64,000 bases of DNA from Nitrosospira lacus (GCF_000355765.4 NZ_CP021106.3:124001-188000), one strand, 5' to 3'. Positions 45,809 to 55,627 are shown, numbered from the stretch's first letter. Numbers and translations are program-made. Notes: generated by a model not told the origin, from the letters alone.

Positions 45809-48547
45809 TTAACTCAGTTTGCCGTGGCATTGTTTATACTTCTTTCCTGATCCGCATGGACATGGATCGTTGCGGCCGACCTTCCCGCCCTGGCGTACAA
45901 ATGGTTGATGTTTTTCCAGGCGCTGTTCGTCACGACCTTCGTGATCGCCCGCCTCATCCAGCGCCTCCTCGTAAGCCGCATGGTGATACTGGACATTCAC
46001 TGGCGCCTGCTGTGTTTCCGCTACCGCTTCCACCTGCTGCTCACTTCTGATCTGAACGGTCATGAGTACCCGGGTGACCTCTGTCTTGATCTCTTCAAGC
46101 ATGGAAGTAAATAGCTCAAAGGCCTCGCGTTTGTATTCCTGCTTGGGATTTTTCTGTGCATACCCCCGCAAATGAATACCCTGACGCAGATGATCGAGCG
46201 CCGCGAGATGCTCCCGCCAGTGGGTGTCGAGGCTTTGCAGCATCACTGCCCTCTCGTATTGATGCATAACGTTGACGCCGACCTGATCTACTTTTGCGGA
46301 ATAATGTTCCTGCGCTATCCCGGTGATGCGCTGGTGAAGACTTTCTTCATGCAGGTCAGGTTCTTTCTCCAGCCACTCCCGTAACGGTAACTGCAACTGA
46401 TATTCGGCAGCCAATGCCTTTTCCAGTCCCGGTATATCCCACTGCTCCTCGACGCTTTGCGGCGGCACATAGAGGGCGATAAGACCGCCCAGCACGTCCC
46501 CGCGCATGGCGGTGACCGTCTCTGAAATATCCTGAGACTCGAGAAGTTCGTTACGCTGCTCATAGATCACCTTGCGCTGATCGTTGGCAACATCATCGTA
46601 TTCCAGCAATTGTTTGCGCATGTCGAAATTACGGGCTTCCACCTTGCGCTGGGCATTTTCAATGGCGCGAGTAACCCAGGGGTGCTCAATGGCCTCGCCC
46701 TCCGGCATGTTGAGCTTCTGCATGATGTTTGCCACACGATCCGATGCGAAAATGCGCAGAAGCGGATCCTCCAGCGAAAGATAGAAACGGCTGGAACCGG
46801 GGTCTCCCTGGCGGCCGGAGCGGCCGCGCAACTGGTTATCCACGCGCCGGGATTCATGCCGTTCGGTGCCGATGATATGGAGGCCCCCTTGCTTCAGCAC
46901 TTCCTCGTGAAGCCGCTGCCATTCCTCCTGCAATTCCGCGGTACGCTCAAGCTTCGCAGGTTCGCTCATGGTTTCGTCGGTACGGATGCGCTCGAGCTCC
47001 GGCTCCGGATTGCCTCCCAGCACAATGTCAGTACCTCTGCCCGCCATATTGGTGGCAATGGTAACCATCTTCGGGCGCCCTGCCTGGGTGACGATCTCCG
47101 CTTCTCTTGCATGCTGTTTGGCATTGAGTACCTGATGCGGCAACTGCTCCTGAGTAAGTAATCCGGACAGCAGCTCATTGTTCTCGATAGAGGTGGTTCC
47201 GACCAGAACAGGTTGCCCCCTCTCATAGCAGTCTTTGATATCCGCGATGATGGCACGATTCTTCTCGTCCATGGTGCGGAATACCTGATCCATGCGATCA
47301 TTACGTATCATGGGACGATGGGTTGGAATGATCACCGTTTCCAATCCGTAAATCTGCTGAAACTCGTAAGCCTCGGTATCGGCCGTACCCGTCATGCCCG
47401 CCAATTTGTGATACATGCGGAAATAATTCTGAAAAGTGATCGAGGCCAGTGTCTGATTCTCTTTCTGGATCGGGACACCCTCTTTTGCTTCCACCGCCTG
47501 ATGCAATCCTTCCGACCAGCGCCTGCCTGACATCAGCCGTCCGGTAAACTCATCGACGATGACGACTTCGCCGTCCTGCACCACATAATGCTGGTCACGA
47601 AGAAATAAGGCATGGGCACGCAGTCCCGCGTAAAGATGATGAACGAGGTTGATATTGGCGGGATCGTATAGGCTGGTGCCCGGCGTCAGCAGTCCGCTCT
47701 GGGCAAGCAGTTTTTCCGCATGCTCAAAACCCGCCTCGCTCAATAGCACCTGCTGGGATTTTTCATCCACGCTAAAATCGCCGGGGTGCTTCTCTGTTTC
47801 CTGGCGGACAAGCTTTGGAATTAGCACATTCATACGCAAATAGACGTCGGTGCTGCCTTCCGCCTGGCCAGATATGATCAGCGGAGTGCGCGCCTCGTCA
47901 ATCAGAATGGAATCCACTTCGTCAACGATGGCATAATTGAGTAACCGCTGAACACGCTCGACAGGGTGATTCACCATATTGTCGCGCAGGTAATCAAACC
48001 CATATTCGTTGTTGGTGCCATAGGTAATGCCGGCGGCGTAGGCGGCCTGCTTGTCGCCGTGGTCCATTTGGGAAAGAATCACGCCGACGCTGATACCGAG
48101 GAATTGATAGATGCGTCCCATCCACTCCGCATCCCGCTTGGCGAGATAGTCATTCACTGTCACCAGATGAACGCCTTTGTCGGCCAGTGCATTGAGGTAG
48201 GCAGGCAAGGTCGCCATCAACGTTTTTCCTTCGCCTGTACGCATCTCGGCGATTTTTCCGCTATGCAGCACCATGCCGCCAATCAACTGTACGTCAAAAT
48301 GCCGCATTCCGAGTATGCGTTTGCTGGTCTCGCGCACCACGGCAAACACCTCCGGCAACAATGCATCGAGCGTTGCGCCATCGGCAATGCGTTGCCTGAA
48401 CTCATCGGTCTTGGCGCGTAACTCAGCGTCAGTCAGGGATGCTATCCTGGCTTCCAGCGCGTTGATCGTTCCCACAGCCTGGAAATACTGTTTGATCAGC
48501 CGGTCATTTCGGCTTCCGAAGACCTTCTTGAGCAGATTGTTCAGCAT
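45809..48547 (-). CDS. secA: Preprotein translocase ATPase SecA
   Basis: The motor that pushes unfolded preproteins through SecYEG. The 912-residue product begins [20 protein letters not shown], has the Walker A segment [18 protein letters not shown] (about 100-117), the [23 protein letters not shown]-like motif near 208, [14 protein letters not shown] and [18 protein letters not shown] in the second nucleotide-binding domain, and ends with the zinc-binding [14 protein letters not shown] tail that binds SecB. All parts are intact and length is usual. Upstream on the same strand is an M23 peptidase gene, separated by a terminator. It converges with the P460-family gene. Confidence 0.98.
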   Translation of the reverse strand: MLNNLLKKVFGSRNDRLIKQYFQAVGTINALEARIASLTDAELRAKTDEFRQRIADGATLDALLPEVFAVVRETSKRILGMRHFDVQLIGGMVLHSGKIAEMRTGEGKTLMATLPAYLNALADKGVHLVTVNDYLAKRDAEWMGRIYQFLGISVGVILSQMDHGDKQAAYAAGITYGTNNEYGFDYLRDNMVNHPVERVQRLLNYAIVDEVDSILIDEARTPLIISGQAEGSTDVYLRMNVLIPKLVRQETEKHPGDFSVDEKSQQVLLSEAGFEHAEKLLAQSGLLTPGTSLYDPANINLVHHLYAGLRAHALFLRDQHYVVQDGEVVIVDEFTGRLMSGRRWSEGLHQAVEAKEGVPIQKENQTLASITFQNYFRMYHKLAGMTGTADTEAYEFQQIYGLETVIIPTHRPMIRNDRMDQVFRTMDEKNRAIIADIKDCYERGQPVLVGTTSIENNELLSGLLTQEQLPHQVLNAKQHAREAEIVTQAGRPKMVTIATNMAGRGTDIVLGGNPEPELERIRTDETMSEPAKLERTAELQEEWQRLHEEVLKQGGLHIIGTERHESRRVDNQLRGRSGRQGDPGSSRFYLSLEDPLLRIFASDRVANIMQKLNMPEGEAIEHPWVTRAIENAQRKVEARNFDMRKQLLEYDDVANDQRKVIYEQRNELLESQDISETVTAMRGDVLGGLIALYVPPQSVEEQWDIPGLEKALAAEYQLQLPLREWLEKEPDLHEESLHQRITGIAQEHYSAKVDQVGVNVMHQYERAVMLQSLDTHWREHLAALDHLRQGIHLRGYAQKNPKQEYKREAFELFTSMLEEIKTEVTRVLMTVQIRSEQQVEAVAETQQAPVNVQYHHAAYEEALDEAGDHEGRDEQRLEKHQPFVRQGGKVGRNDPCPCGSGKKYKQCHGKLS

Positions 48548-48581
48548 GAAATCTCGAAAAAATTCTATTTAAACAAACGTC

Positions 48582-48617
48582 CAAAAAATAAGGGGTGAGG
48601 TTTTTGGCCTCACCCCC
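48582..48617 (-). terminator. Intrinsic terminator between the M23 gene and secA
   Basis: On the minus strand: GGGGTGAGG, loop CCAAAAA, CCTCACCCC, then TTATTTTTT. A 9-base-pair perfect stem with a T run, 22 bases after the M23 peptidase stop. secA, downstream on the same strand, must then be read through or have its own promoter in the 34 bases that remain or within this region. Confidence 0.88.
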
Positions 48618-48638
48618 GCAGCAGAGTATTAATCCGGC

Positions 48639-49556
48639 TCAACCAGGCATCTTCAAGAATCGTGACGGATTTTGCGGCAAGCCCTTGTGCCTGACTTCAA
48701 AATGCAGATGCGGGCCGGTGGAACGGCCAGTGCTGCCCACTTCCGCGATCTTCTGTCCCCGCACGACAACCTGGCCCACTTTGACCGTGCGCTTGGATGC
48801 GTGGGCATAACGGCTGACGAGATCATTGCCGTGGTCAACATCTATCATATTACCATATTCGGAATGGAAACCGGAATACACGACCACGCCTCCCGCGGCG
48901 GCGACGATCGGAGTACCCGTTGCGGCTGTGAAATCCACCCCTTCGTGGAAAACACTTCTTCCCGTGAAGGGATCGATGCGCACACCAAAACCGGAGGAGT
49001 ACCATTTTGTACTGACCGGCATAATGGAAGGAAGCATTTTTTTCTTGAGCCTGTCTTGCATCAACACGGAATCCAAGGCACCAAACTTGTCGGCCCGATC
49101 ATCCAGAATGAGCGACAGTTCCTGGATTTTATTGCTGACTTCCAGAAGTGACATTTCCTGAGACGGTAAGGAAGAAGCGACTCCTCCCTGCCCCGGACGC
49201 TGGTTGAACAAAAATTCCTGCGGCTTGATTCCTGACAATTCCGCCAGACGGGCGCCCACCGAATCGAGCCGTAGCAGTTGAGCCTGCATCTGGCCCATTC
49301 TGACCGCCATCGCGTTGAGGCTATCACGCAAATACGATTGGGTCTTTTGCTGTTCTTCCGCCTGCACGCTCAAAACCAGCGATCGCAAGGTGGGGCTGTC
49401 GATCTTGTCAGCGTAACGCAGGGAAAGATAATTCAGCGCCATCGCCAATAACACAGCGCTTAACAGGAATGCTCCCGCGGCAAGGGCAAGATGCAAGCGG
49501 GTTAAGGTCAGTGTTCGCGCCTTTGCCAAATTATTGGAAACTAGAATAATATTCAT
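48639..49556 (-). CDS. M23-family peptidoglycan endopeptidase (LytM domain), membrane anchored
   Basis: A 305-residue protein: N-terminal membrane helix (about 24-46, LALAAGAFLLSAVLLAMALN), a periplasmic coiled coil (about 60-160), and a C-terminal LytM domain (about 195-300). The zinc ligands are present: His and Asp in FHEGVDFTAATG and the HLHF motif in GPHLHFEVRHKG, so it may be an active endopeptidase rather than an EnvC-like activator. Start at 49556 follows AGGGA; an upstream in-frame ATG would start inside the divergent spacer. It lies between secA and the divergently read DciA-like gene, as in the M23-secA pair common in betaproteobacteria. Confidence 0.93.
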   Translation of the reverse strand: MNIILVSNNLAKARTLTLTRLHLALAAGAFLLSAVLLAMALNYLSLRYADKIDSPTLRSLVLSVQAEEQQKTQSYLRDSLNAMAVRMGQMQAQLLRLDSVGARLAELSGIKPQEFLFNQRPGQGGVASSLPSQEMSLLEVSNKIQELSLILDDRADKFGALDSVLMQDRLKKKMLPSIMPVSTKWYSSGFGVRIDPFTGRSVFHEGVDFTAATGTPIVAAAGGVVVYSGFHSEYGNMIDVDHGNDLVSRYAHASKRTVKVGQVVVRGQKIAEVGSTGRSTGPHLHFEVRHKGLPQNPSRFLKMPG

Positions 49557-49582
49557 CTTTATTCCCTGATTGTCATTCAGCC

Positions 49583-50041
49583 ATGGCCGCACGCAAGATT
49601 ACTTTTTACCTCGGCGCCCTCAGCACTATGTCCGATCATCAACGGTTATTCGGCTACCTGGACAAACTAACCGCGATGCAACGGGTATTCATGGATATCG
49701 CTCCGCCGCAATTGGCTCAACGCTGCACTCTGGGCGGGTTCTTCGAAGGGAACCTGACCCTGTGTGCGCACAACGGTGCGATCGCAGCGAAACTCAGGCA
49801 AATTTTGCCGTCGTTATTATTAAAATTCCGGGCGAGAGGTTATGAGGTTACTGCAATTCGGGTTACTGTGCAAGCAGATTACCGTTCTGTTACAGGGCAT
49901 GGGCTATCCGCAAACGGGCCAGCTGGAAAGCAGAAAATAGGCCAGGCCGGTGTGAAAAGCCTGATCGGACTGGCTGCGGAATTGCCTCCATCGCCTCTGA
50001 AAACGGCGGTCGAATCGTTGCTGAAGAAGCAGAACGATTAA
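49583..50041 (+). CDS. DciA-like (DUF721) protein
   Basis: A 152-residue protein with a central KH-like domain resembling DUF721/DciA: PPQLAQRCTLGGFFEGNLTL, AHNGAIAAKLRQILPSLLLK and YEVTAIRVTVQADYR. DciA proteins bind and help load the replicative helicase DnaB in bacteria that lack DnaC. It is read divergently from the M23 gene, starts only 26 bases away, and so shares its control region. Its C-terminal tail (about 105-152) ends KTAVESLLKKQND, a helical segment that may contact a partner. Family assignment is moderately sure; the helicase role is from the family. Confidence 0.78.
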   Translation: MAARKITFYLGALSTMSDHQRLFGYLDKLTAMQRVFMDIAPPQLAQRCTLGGFFEGNLTLCAHNGAIAAKLRQILPSLLLKFRARGYEVTAIRVTVQADYRSVTGHGLSANGPAGKQKIGQAGVKSLIGLAAELPPSPLKTAVESLLKKQND

Positions 50042-50235
50042 AAATATGCCGAAAAACCATATGGCGGAAATAATATGGAAAGGGGGAAACAGCGCATGAA
50101 TTGTAACCGCTTGCCTGCCTGAGTATCGCCCCAGCTGACAAAACGTGAGCCAGGCATTACATACTGATTGTTTTCTACCGTTTCCGTACTGGCAGTATTG
50201 CCAATTTCCAACCCCAAGAAGTGCAGTATGATGTT
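50042..50235. other. Intergenic stretch before the IS30-type remnant
   Basis: About 190 bases between the DciA-like gene and the transposase remnant, without a recognised gene, hairpin terminator or insertion-sequence end. Confidence 0.35.
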
Positions 50236-50545
50236 GCTTAAATCGAATGCGTCGGGCGTGAATAACTCTGCGGGGTACTTGAAGTCTAGCGACTTTTGCG
50301 GTGTGGTTCAGTTACCAAGCGCGTTCGTCCAGTTCCTCTTGCGTGAAGCGATTCATGTCACTGCCCTTGGGCAGCTACTGCCGCAGCAAGCAGTTGACAC
50401 TCTCGTTGGTGTCCGCTGCCATTTCTCGCTCCTGATTGTCTTCCACCTAGCTCCGATTGCGTACATGACCAAATCCCTCCCCCGCCGATTCCGCGCTGGC
50501 TTGCCTACCTTGACCAGCACCGCTAACAGAGTGATGTGTTCCAAT
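50236..50545 (-). pseudogene. IS30-family transposase remnant (C-terminal part)
   Basis: On the minus strand, pieces in different frames spell the end of an IS30-type transposase: a WQR block, then DTNESVNCLLRQ, a TAG stop, LPKGSDMNRFTQEELDERAW, a TAA stop, and after a frame shift KSLDFKYPAELFTPDAFDL, where intact relatives read like RKSLGFKCPAELF. Order and spacing fit the known C-terminus, but there are at least two nonsense changes and two frame changes, and the N-terminal part is missing. It is dead and marks a past insertion between the DciA-like gene and the PEP-CTERM gene. Confidence 0.8.
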
Positions 50546-50637
50546 AGCTTGCGTTGTGCCCCTTACATGAATATGATCCCGATCATTGAAAGATCTTCTC
50601 AATTTGGGTTTAATAGTCGACCAAGGAGGAATTGGAT

Positions 50638-51732
50638 ATGCTTAAATTCTCAGTGTTGACTGTCGCGCTATCGATGGCGATTACGCCAGATATGGCCTCT
50701 GCTTCGGTCATTGGTTTTTTGGGAAATTTTGACGTAATCAATGATACCGGTAAAACCGCGCATGGCTTTGAAATTGATCTCGAAGGCCTGCATAGCTCCG
50801 ATATCACCGACACGTTTGGCGGAGCTGGCCGAGGCTTTCCAAGTGGTCGCGGCTTTGACCCTTTAACAAGCGTAGAACGTTATGGCGCCCCTACTATTTC
50901 TGAGTACGCGAATGGTGCGACGTTCGGTACAAAAGTAACCTATCGCGGTCTTTTCGATGGGGCGAGCTGGGATTTCGGTACGCCAAGCGGAACTTTCATT
51001 ACACCTGGAGATAATTGCTGGTCTGGTGGCGGCGTCGGTTATGGTCCAGGTACGCCTTGCGATCACTTTGGTGTCGGTACGACCCATAACGCAACCAAGA
51101 CCACCTATAGCTGGCTGGTCGAGACTGCAACGCCCGGTGTATTGACCAATGGGGTTGTCAATCTTCCTGCGCCAGTTTGGAATGTAACTCCCTCACCCGT
51201 CCCCGCTGCACCCCCTGTGGTGGCAGCCCACATTCAGGCCCCTGCCCCCGAAAATAATGTTGAGTTTGGAGATGCGCTATGGGTTAAGGTTTTTACAACA
51301 GAGTTTGATGCTCCGGTTGGTCTGGAAGAGCTGGTGGGCGACAATTCCAAAATCAAGGAGGTCGAAAACCATACCGAAGTCGAGTGGGCATTATTGCAGA
51401 TAGATAACAAGAATCCCGATGTCGGCATATTGGATAATGGAGGGGATGCTCCGGTCGGAGTGAATGCAGAATCGGTGATTCGTCGTTATGAATTCTACAA
51501 TTATATAGGTGCGTATGATCCGGAAACTCATGAAGCAAAATTTATTAGAGACCCGGTTTTGGGCTATGGTGACTCAAACCCCGCCCCGAGCGACATCGGC
51601 AACTACTTGGGCGCTCAGAATGCAGCGGTCAACTTGAATATAGCTGTCGTGCCTGAACCGGAAACCTATGCCATGCTGTTGGCCGGTTTGGGCTTGTTGG
51701 GCTTTATGACACTTCGTCGCAAGATTGCTTAA
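50638..51732 (+). CDS. PEP-CTERM sorting-domain protein, exported
   Basis: A 364-residue exported protein. N-terminus MLKFSVLTVALSMAITPDMA is a signal peptide (cleavage near SAS). The C-terminus is a textbook PEP-CTERM signal: VPEPETYAMLLAGLG, a hydrophobic helix, and the basic end LRRKIA, recognised by exosortase for surface delivery. The body (about 26-335) is Gly/Pro/Asp-rich and probably beta-sheet, with a Cys pair (NCWSGG, PCDHFG) and a proline-rich linker (VPAAPPVV). Start at 50638 follows AAGGAGGA at a spacing of 8. It stands alone; a terminator follows. Function unknown; such proteins often associate with exopolysaccharide. Confidence 0.92.
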   Translation: MLKFSVLTVALSMAITPDMASASVIGFLGNFDVINDTGKTAHGFEIDLEGLHSSDITDTFGGAGRGFPSGRGFDPLTSVERYGAPTISEYANGATFGTKVTYRGLFDGASWDFGTPSGTFITPGDNCWSGGGVGYGPGTPCDHFGVGTTHNATKTTYSWLVETATPGVLTNGVVNLPAPVWNVTPSPVPAAPPVVAAHIQAPAPENNVEFGDALWVKVFTTEFDAPVGLEELVGDNSKIKEVENHTEVEWALLQIDNKNPDVGILDNGGDAPVGVNAESVIRRYEFYNYIGAYDPETHEAKFIRDPVLGYGDSNPAPSDIGNYLGAQNAAVNLNIAVVPEPETYAMLLAGLGLLGFMTLRRKIA

Positions 51733-51738
51733 GCTAGG

Positions 51739-51766
51739 GCCGCTTCGTATGTGGCTTTTCGTTTTT
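51739..51766 (+). terminator. Intrinsic terminator after the PEP-CTERM gene
   Basis: GCCGC, a 7-base loop, GTGGC (one G-T pair), then TTTTCGTTTTT, beginning 7 bases after the stop codon. A short stem but with a good T tract. Confidence 0.6.
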
Positions 51767-51860
51767 AGCACCTGAGCGTCTCTTCCTGTCACATTTCCAC
51801 CTGTGGCGAAAGTCTAAGACATTTAATTCGAGCCTCGCCCCGGTTAGCTTTAACCTTTAT

Positions 51861-52220
51861 TTACACATCAACAGATATCATGTTGGTCTCTATCTCATCT
51901 TTTACAAATGGTGGCGGCACCTCAAGTGGGACAATACGCACCTTGGCGTAAACTTCTCCGTTCATCACCTCCGTGTTTACCACTTCCCACTTGAAAGCAA
52001 AATTAAAGCTGACATCCTTGTGAAGCCTGTTAGCAAGGAATGTTCGAGCATTTGAACCAATTTTATCATCCAAGAGATCGGCATTTTCCATGAACGTAAC
52101 GTCTAAAAACCAATGTGTATTCATCTCATGAGGCAGAAAATCGATAGATGCCGCTATGTTGAAGTATACGAATGAATCGTCCTTTGAATACCCAAGGGTA
52201 CAATTTTTGAATTGAGCCAT
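51861..52220 (-). CDS. Small protein of unknown function
   Basis: A 119-residue protein, MAQFKNCTLGYSKDDSFVYF and so on, with no signal peptide or membrane helix. Alternating hydrophobic strands (HWFLDVTFMENADLLDD, DVSFNFAFKWEVVNTEVMN, YAKVRIVPLEVPPPF) suggest a beta-rich fold. I do not recognise the family. Start at 52220 follows GGGGAG at a spacing of 7; an in-frame ATG 30 bases upstream is less likely. It lies between the convergent PEP-CTERM gene and ftsZ, in the gap where many betaproteobacteria carry lpxC, and its AT-richer, rarer-looking codon choice hints at recent arrival. Confidence 0.7.
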   Translation of the reverse strand: MAQFKNCTLGYSKDDSFVYFNIAASIDFLPHEMNTHWFLDVTFMENADLLDDKIGSNARTFLANRLHKDVSFNFAFKWEVVNTEVMNGEVYAKVRIVPLEVPPPFVKDEIETNMISVDV

Positions 52221-52392
52221 TTTGGTTCTCCCCTGTGTCGAATTAGGCATGCGTTATGCATACATACGAATGGAAAAAGTCTTTGTCAGCCAAGATTCAG
52301 CCTGTTGCCGTACACGTGAAGACGGCTTTGAAGCTAACACTCGACCGCACCTGACGGCTGTCCGATCCAGCCGGAGCCAACTTGCAAAATCC

Positions 52393-53559
52393 TTAATCCG
52401 CTTGTTTCCTCAAAAACGCCGGAATATCCAGCATATCCACTCCCGACTGTTTCATGGCTTCCACGGTGGCATCGCGCCTCCTGTTCGAACGAATCGCGGC
52501 GGGAGCATCCAGTTCCTTCCAGTTCACGGTGTCCGAGAACATGATGTTGTCCGTCCCGGTGCGTGTGTGAATCACACTCAGCGGTTTGGGCTGCATGCGG
52601 TTACCCACGCCGCCAAGGCCTGTCGCCACCATGGTGACCCGCAGGTTGTCCTGCATGTTCTCGTCGATCACGGTACCGACAATCACGGTGGCATCGTCGG
52701 CGGTAAACCCCTTGATGGTATTCATGACTTCGTGGACTTCCCGCATTTTCATTCCCGAGCTGGCGGTAATGTTGACCAGTATGCCACGTGCGCCGGAGAG
52801 ATTCACATCTTCCAGCAGGGGGCTGGCCACTGCCTGCTCCGCCGCTGCGCGCGCGCGTTCGACACCTGCAGCAGTTGCGGAACCCATCATTGCCATACCC
52901 ATTTCCGACATGACGGTTTTCACGTCAGCAAAATCAACGTTTACCAAGCCCGGGCAATTGATCACTTCCGCGATTCCCGCGACGGCGCCATACAGCACAT
53001 TATTGGCGGCCTTGAATGCATCCAGCATGCTGACATCGTCGCCCAGCACCACCATCAGTTTGTCATTGGGAATCACGATCAACGAATCGACATGCTGTGA
53101 CAGCGCTTCCATACCGGCCTGCGCTGCTTTAAGGCGTCTTCCTTCGAAGGAAAAGGGTTTGGTAACCACCGCCACGGTAAGAATATCCAATTCCTTCGCC
53201 ACCTGCGCCACCACCGGCGCGGCGCCGGTACCGGTACCGCCACCCATCCCGGCGGTGACAAAGAGCATATCGGCGCCTTCAATCAGTTCCGCGATGCGGT
53301 CGCGGTCTTCCATCGCGGCGTCGCGTCCGATTTCCGGATTGGCTCCCGCTCCCAGCCCCTTGGTGATCGCGGATCCCAATTGCAACTGGGTACGCGCTTG
53401 ATTACGCTTCAGTGCCTGGGCATCGGTATTGGCGGAAATGAACTCGACACCTTGCACCCCATTCTGAATCATGTGGTCCACCGCATTGCCGCCGCAACCG
53501 CCGATGCCAATGACCTTGATAACGGCTTCCTGAGTTTGTGTATCCATTATTTCGAACAT
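52393..53559 (-). CDS. ftsZ: Cell division protein FtsZ
   Basis: The tubulin-like GTPase that forms the division ring; 388 residues. Motifs: IKVIGIGGCGGNAVDHMI (about 15-32), the GTP-binding tubulin signature GGGTGTGAAPVVAQVAKE (about 106-123), TKPFSFEGRRLKAAQAG, and the conserved C-terminal peptide VDMLDIPAFLRKQAD that binds FtsA and ZipA. Last gene of the dcw cluster here, 63 bases after ftsA, with a GGAGAAG ribosome-binding site. Downstream (lower coordinates) comes an accessory patch rather than lpxC. Confidence 0.98.
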   Translation of the reverse strand: MFEIMDTQTQEAVIKVIGIGGCGGNAVDHMIQNGVQGVEFISANTDAQALKRNQARTQLQLGSAITKGLGAGANPEIGRDAAMEDRDRIAELIEGADMLFVTAGMGGGTGTGAAPVVAQVAKELDILTVAVVTKPFSFEGRRLKAAQAGMEALSQHVDSLIVIPNDKLMVVLGDDVSMLDAFKAANNVLYGAVAGIAEVINCPGLVNVDFADVKTVMSEMGMAMMGSATAAGVERARAAAEQAVASPLLEDVNLSGARGILVNITASSGMKMREVHEVMNTIKGFTADDATVIVGTVIDENMQDNLRVTMVATGLGGVGNRMQPKPLSVIHTRTGTDNIMFSDTVNWKELDAPAAIRSNRRRDATVEAMKQSGVDMLDIPAFLRKQAD

Positions 53560-53622
53560 GGCGCTTCTCCTTTAAAAATTGTTAGTTAAACTTTATGCGG
53601 GCTCCTGTTTTTTACGCCGCTG

Positions 53623-54870
53623 TCAAAAATTCCCTTGAAACCAGCTCTTCATTCTTTCAAGAATCCGCTTGAATGAGTTGCCCTGCAGCCTGGTATGCTG
53701 ATGCCGCTGAAACTGCTCCATGCCGGCCATGATCAGCCCCACGCCGGTAGAACAGCGCGGCGTGAGCACCACTTCCGCCAATCCGCCGCGATAGTGCGGC
53801 AATCCCAGCCGCACCGGCATGTGGAATATCTCCTCGCCCAGCTCCACCATGCCATGCAGGGAGCTGCTGCCGCCGGTGATGACGATCCCGGACGAAAGCA
53901 ATTCCTCGAAACCGCTGCGGCGCAACTCCGCCTGCACAAGGGAATAGAGTTCTTCCACGCGCGGCTCGATCACTTCCGCCAGCGTCTGGCGGGAAAGCTG
54001 GCGCGCGGCCCGCTCGCCCACACCCGCGACTTCCACCATTCCGCGCGGGTCGGCCATGCCGCGCAACGCGCAGCCGTAGCGGCACTTGATATCCTCGGCA
54101 TCCTTGGTCGGCGTACGCAACGCCATCGCGATGTCATTGGTAATCTGGTCACCGGCAATCGGGATTACGGCGGTATGACGAATCGCGCCATGCGTGAACA
54201 CCGCGATATCAGTAGTACCCCCGCCGATGTCCACCAGACATACGCCCAGATCTTTCTCGTCTTCCGATAGGACGGCCATTGCCGAGGCCAGCGGTTGCAA
54301 CACCAGATCACGCACTTCCAGGCCGCAGCGGCGCACGCATTTCATGATGTTCTGCGCCGCGGACACCGCACCGGTAACAATATGCACTTTCACCTCCAGC
54401 CGTACGCCGCTCATGCCGATAGGCTCACGCACATCCTCCTGCCCGTCGATAATAAATTCCTGATTGAGGACATGGAGAACTTGCTGATCGTTGAGAATAT
54501 TCACGGCCTTGGCGGTTTCCATCACGCGCTCGACATCCAGCTGCGATACTTCCTTGTCCTTGATTGCGACCATTCCATGGGAATTGAAACTCTTGATATG
54601 ACTGCCGGCAATGCCGGTATATACCTCGCGAATTTTGCAGTCGGCCATGAGCTCAGCCTCTTCCAGCGCACGCTGGATCGCGCTCACCGTGGTCTCGATG
54701 TTGACGACGACGCCTTTTTTCAAACCGCGCGAGGGATGGCTGCCCATGCCGATAACCTCGAATCCGCCCTCGGGCTTTACCTCCGCGACGATGGCAATGA
54801 TCTTCGATGTGCCGATATCGAGGCCAACGATCAAGTTCTTGTTTTCATTGATTCTACTCATCTGCTTCAT
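53623..54870 (-). CDS. ftsA: Cell division protein FtsA
   Basis: Actin-like membrane tether of FtsZ; 415 residues. The N-terminal phosphate-1 motif LIVGLDIGTSKIIAIVAEV, the 1C domain typical of FtsA, the phosphate-2 motif VCLVDIGGGTTDIAVFTHG, the adenosine motif GIVITGGSSSLHGMVEL, and the C-terminal amphipathic helix FKRILERMKSWFQGNF that binds membrane are all visible. It starts 2 bases after the ftsQ stop, so the two are tightly linked; a second Met three codons later (MSRINE) is an alternative start. Confidence 0.97.
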   Translation of the reverse strand: MKQMSRINENKNLIVGLDIGTSKIIAIVAEVKPEGGFEVIGMGSHPSRGLKKGVVVNIETTVSAIQRALEEAELMADCKIREVYTGIAGSHIKSFNSHGMVAIKDKEVSQLDVERVMETAKAVNILNDQQVLHVLNQEFIIDGQEDVREPIGMSGVRLEVKVHIVTGAVSAAQNIMKCVRRCGLEVRDLVLQPLASAMAVLSEDEKDLGVCLVDIGGGTTDIAVFTHGAIRHTAVIPIAGDQITNDIAMALRTPTKDAEDIKCRYGCALRGMADPRGMVEVAGVGERAARQLSRQTLAEVIEPRVEELYSLVQAELRRSGFEELLSSGIVITGGSSSLHGMVELGEEIFHMPVRLGLPHYRGGLAEVVLTPRCSTGVGLIMAGMEQFQRHQHTRLQGNSFKRILERMKSWFQGNF

Positions 54871-54874
54871 GACC

Positions 54875-55627
54875 TTAATTTCGTGGAGCTTTCTTCCCGC
54901 CTGGCTTTTCCGTCATCCCTTCGGCTCGCACAGCGAAACCGTTGGGGTAACGCAAATCCACATGGCTCAATTGCTGGTTTAGTCGCGCAATGCTGTAGTC
55001 ATGCGCCCGGGCATACCGCGCCAGCCTCGATTCCATCTGCTCGCGCCCGAGTTCCAGTACGATTCCATTATCCAGGTGAAGCTGCCAGGCACGACGGGGC
55101 GAGAGATTCACCCGCTCGATGCGCTGTTGCAAGGGCCGCAGCAATTCAGTAAAGACGGCGTATTGCCGCGCCATGTCATGCGAGCTCCCGGGCGGCCCAT
55201 CGAATACAGGCAGTATTTCGTCAGACGCGGCGTTGAATGTTTCGCCATGCGTGTTCACCAATGCGTCACCGCCCCAGCGGGCCAGCGCGATATGTTCCTC
55301 GAGCGTCACTTCCAGGCTCTGCGGCCAGTGCCGCCGCACGCGTGCAACACGCACCCAGGACAACTTCCCGAACGCATGACGCATGGCATTGAGGTCAAGG
55401 GTGAGGAAACTTCCAATGAATTCGCTGTGAACCGCGCTTTCGATCTGTTCCCGTGTCACATGCCTCAGTTTGCCGTCACCGCTGTCGCTACCGCTGACAC
55501 TCAGCGCCTTCACCGGCAATACCGGCAGACTCAGCGCCCACTGGCTGGCGGTATAAGCCGCCATCAACGCAACTAGCACAAATAGTGAATTGGCCAGCAA
55601 GTCCAGCGCCTGATGGTTATCCCACAT
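54875..55627 (-). CDS. ftsQ: Cell division protein FtsQ
   Basis: Bitopic divisome protein linking early and late division proteins; 250 residues. Short cytoplasmic tail [13 protein letters not shown], one membrane helix ([19 protein letters not shown]), then the POTRA domain (about 35-110; [39 protein letters not shown]) and the beta domain with [17 protein letters not shown] and [15 protein letters not shown]. Start at 55627 overlaps ddl by 11 bases and gives the usual short tail. Position between ddl and ftsA is standard for the dcw cluster. Confidence 0.95.
   Translation of the reverse strand: MWDNHQALDLLANSLFVLVALMAAYTASQWALSLPVLPVKALSVSGSDSGDGKLRHVTREQIESAVHSEFIGSFLTLDLNAMRHAFGKLSWVRVARVRRHWPQSLEVTLEEHIALARWGGDALVNTHGETFNAASDEILPVFDGPPGSSHDMARQYAVFTELLRPLQQRIERVNLSPRRAWQLHLDNGIVLELGREQMESRLARYARAHDYSIARLNQQLSHVDLRYPNGFAVRAEGMTEKPGGKKAPRN

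Noticed and set aside
54295-55152. 285-codon plus-strand frame across ftsQ and ftsA
   Set aside because: Antisense to two well-recognised genes, no family resemblance, no ribosome-binding site; a shadow of GC-rich coding.
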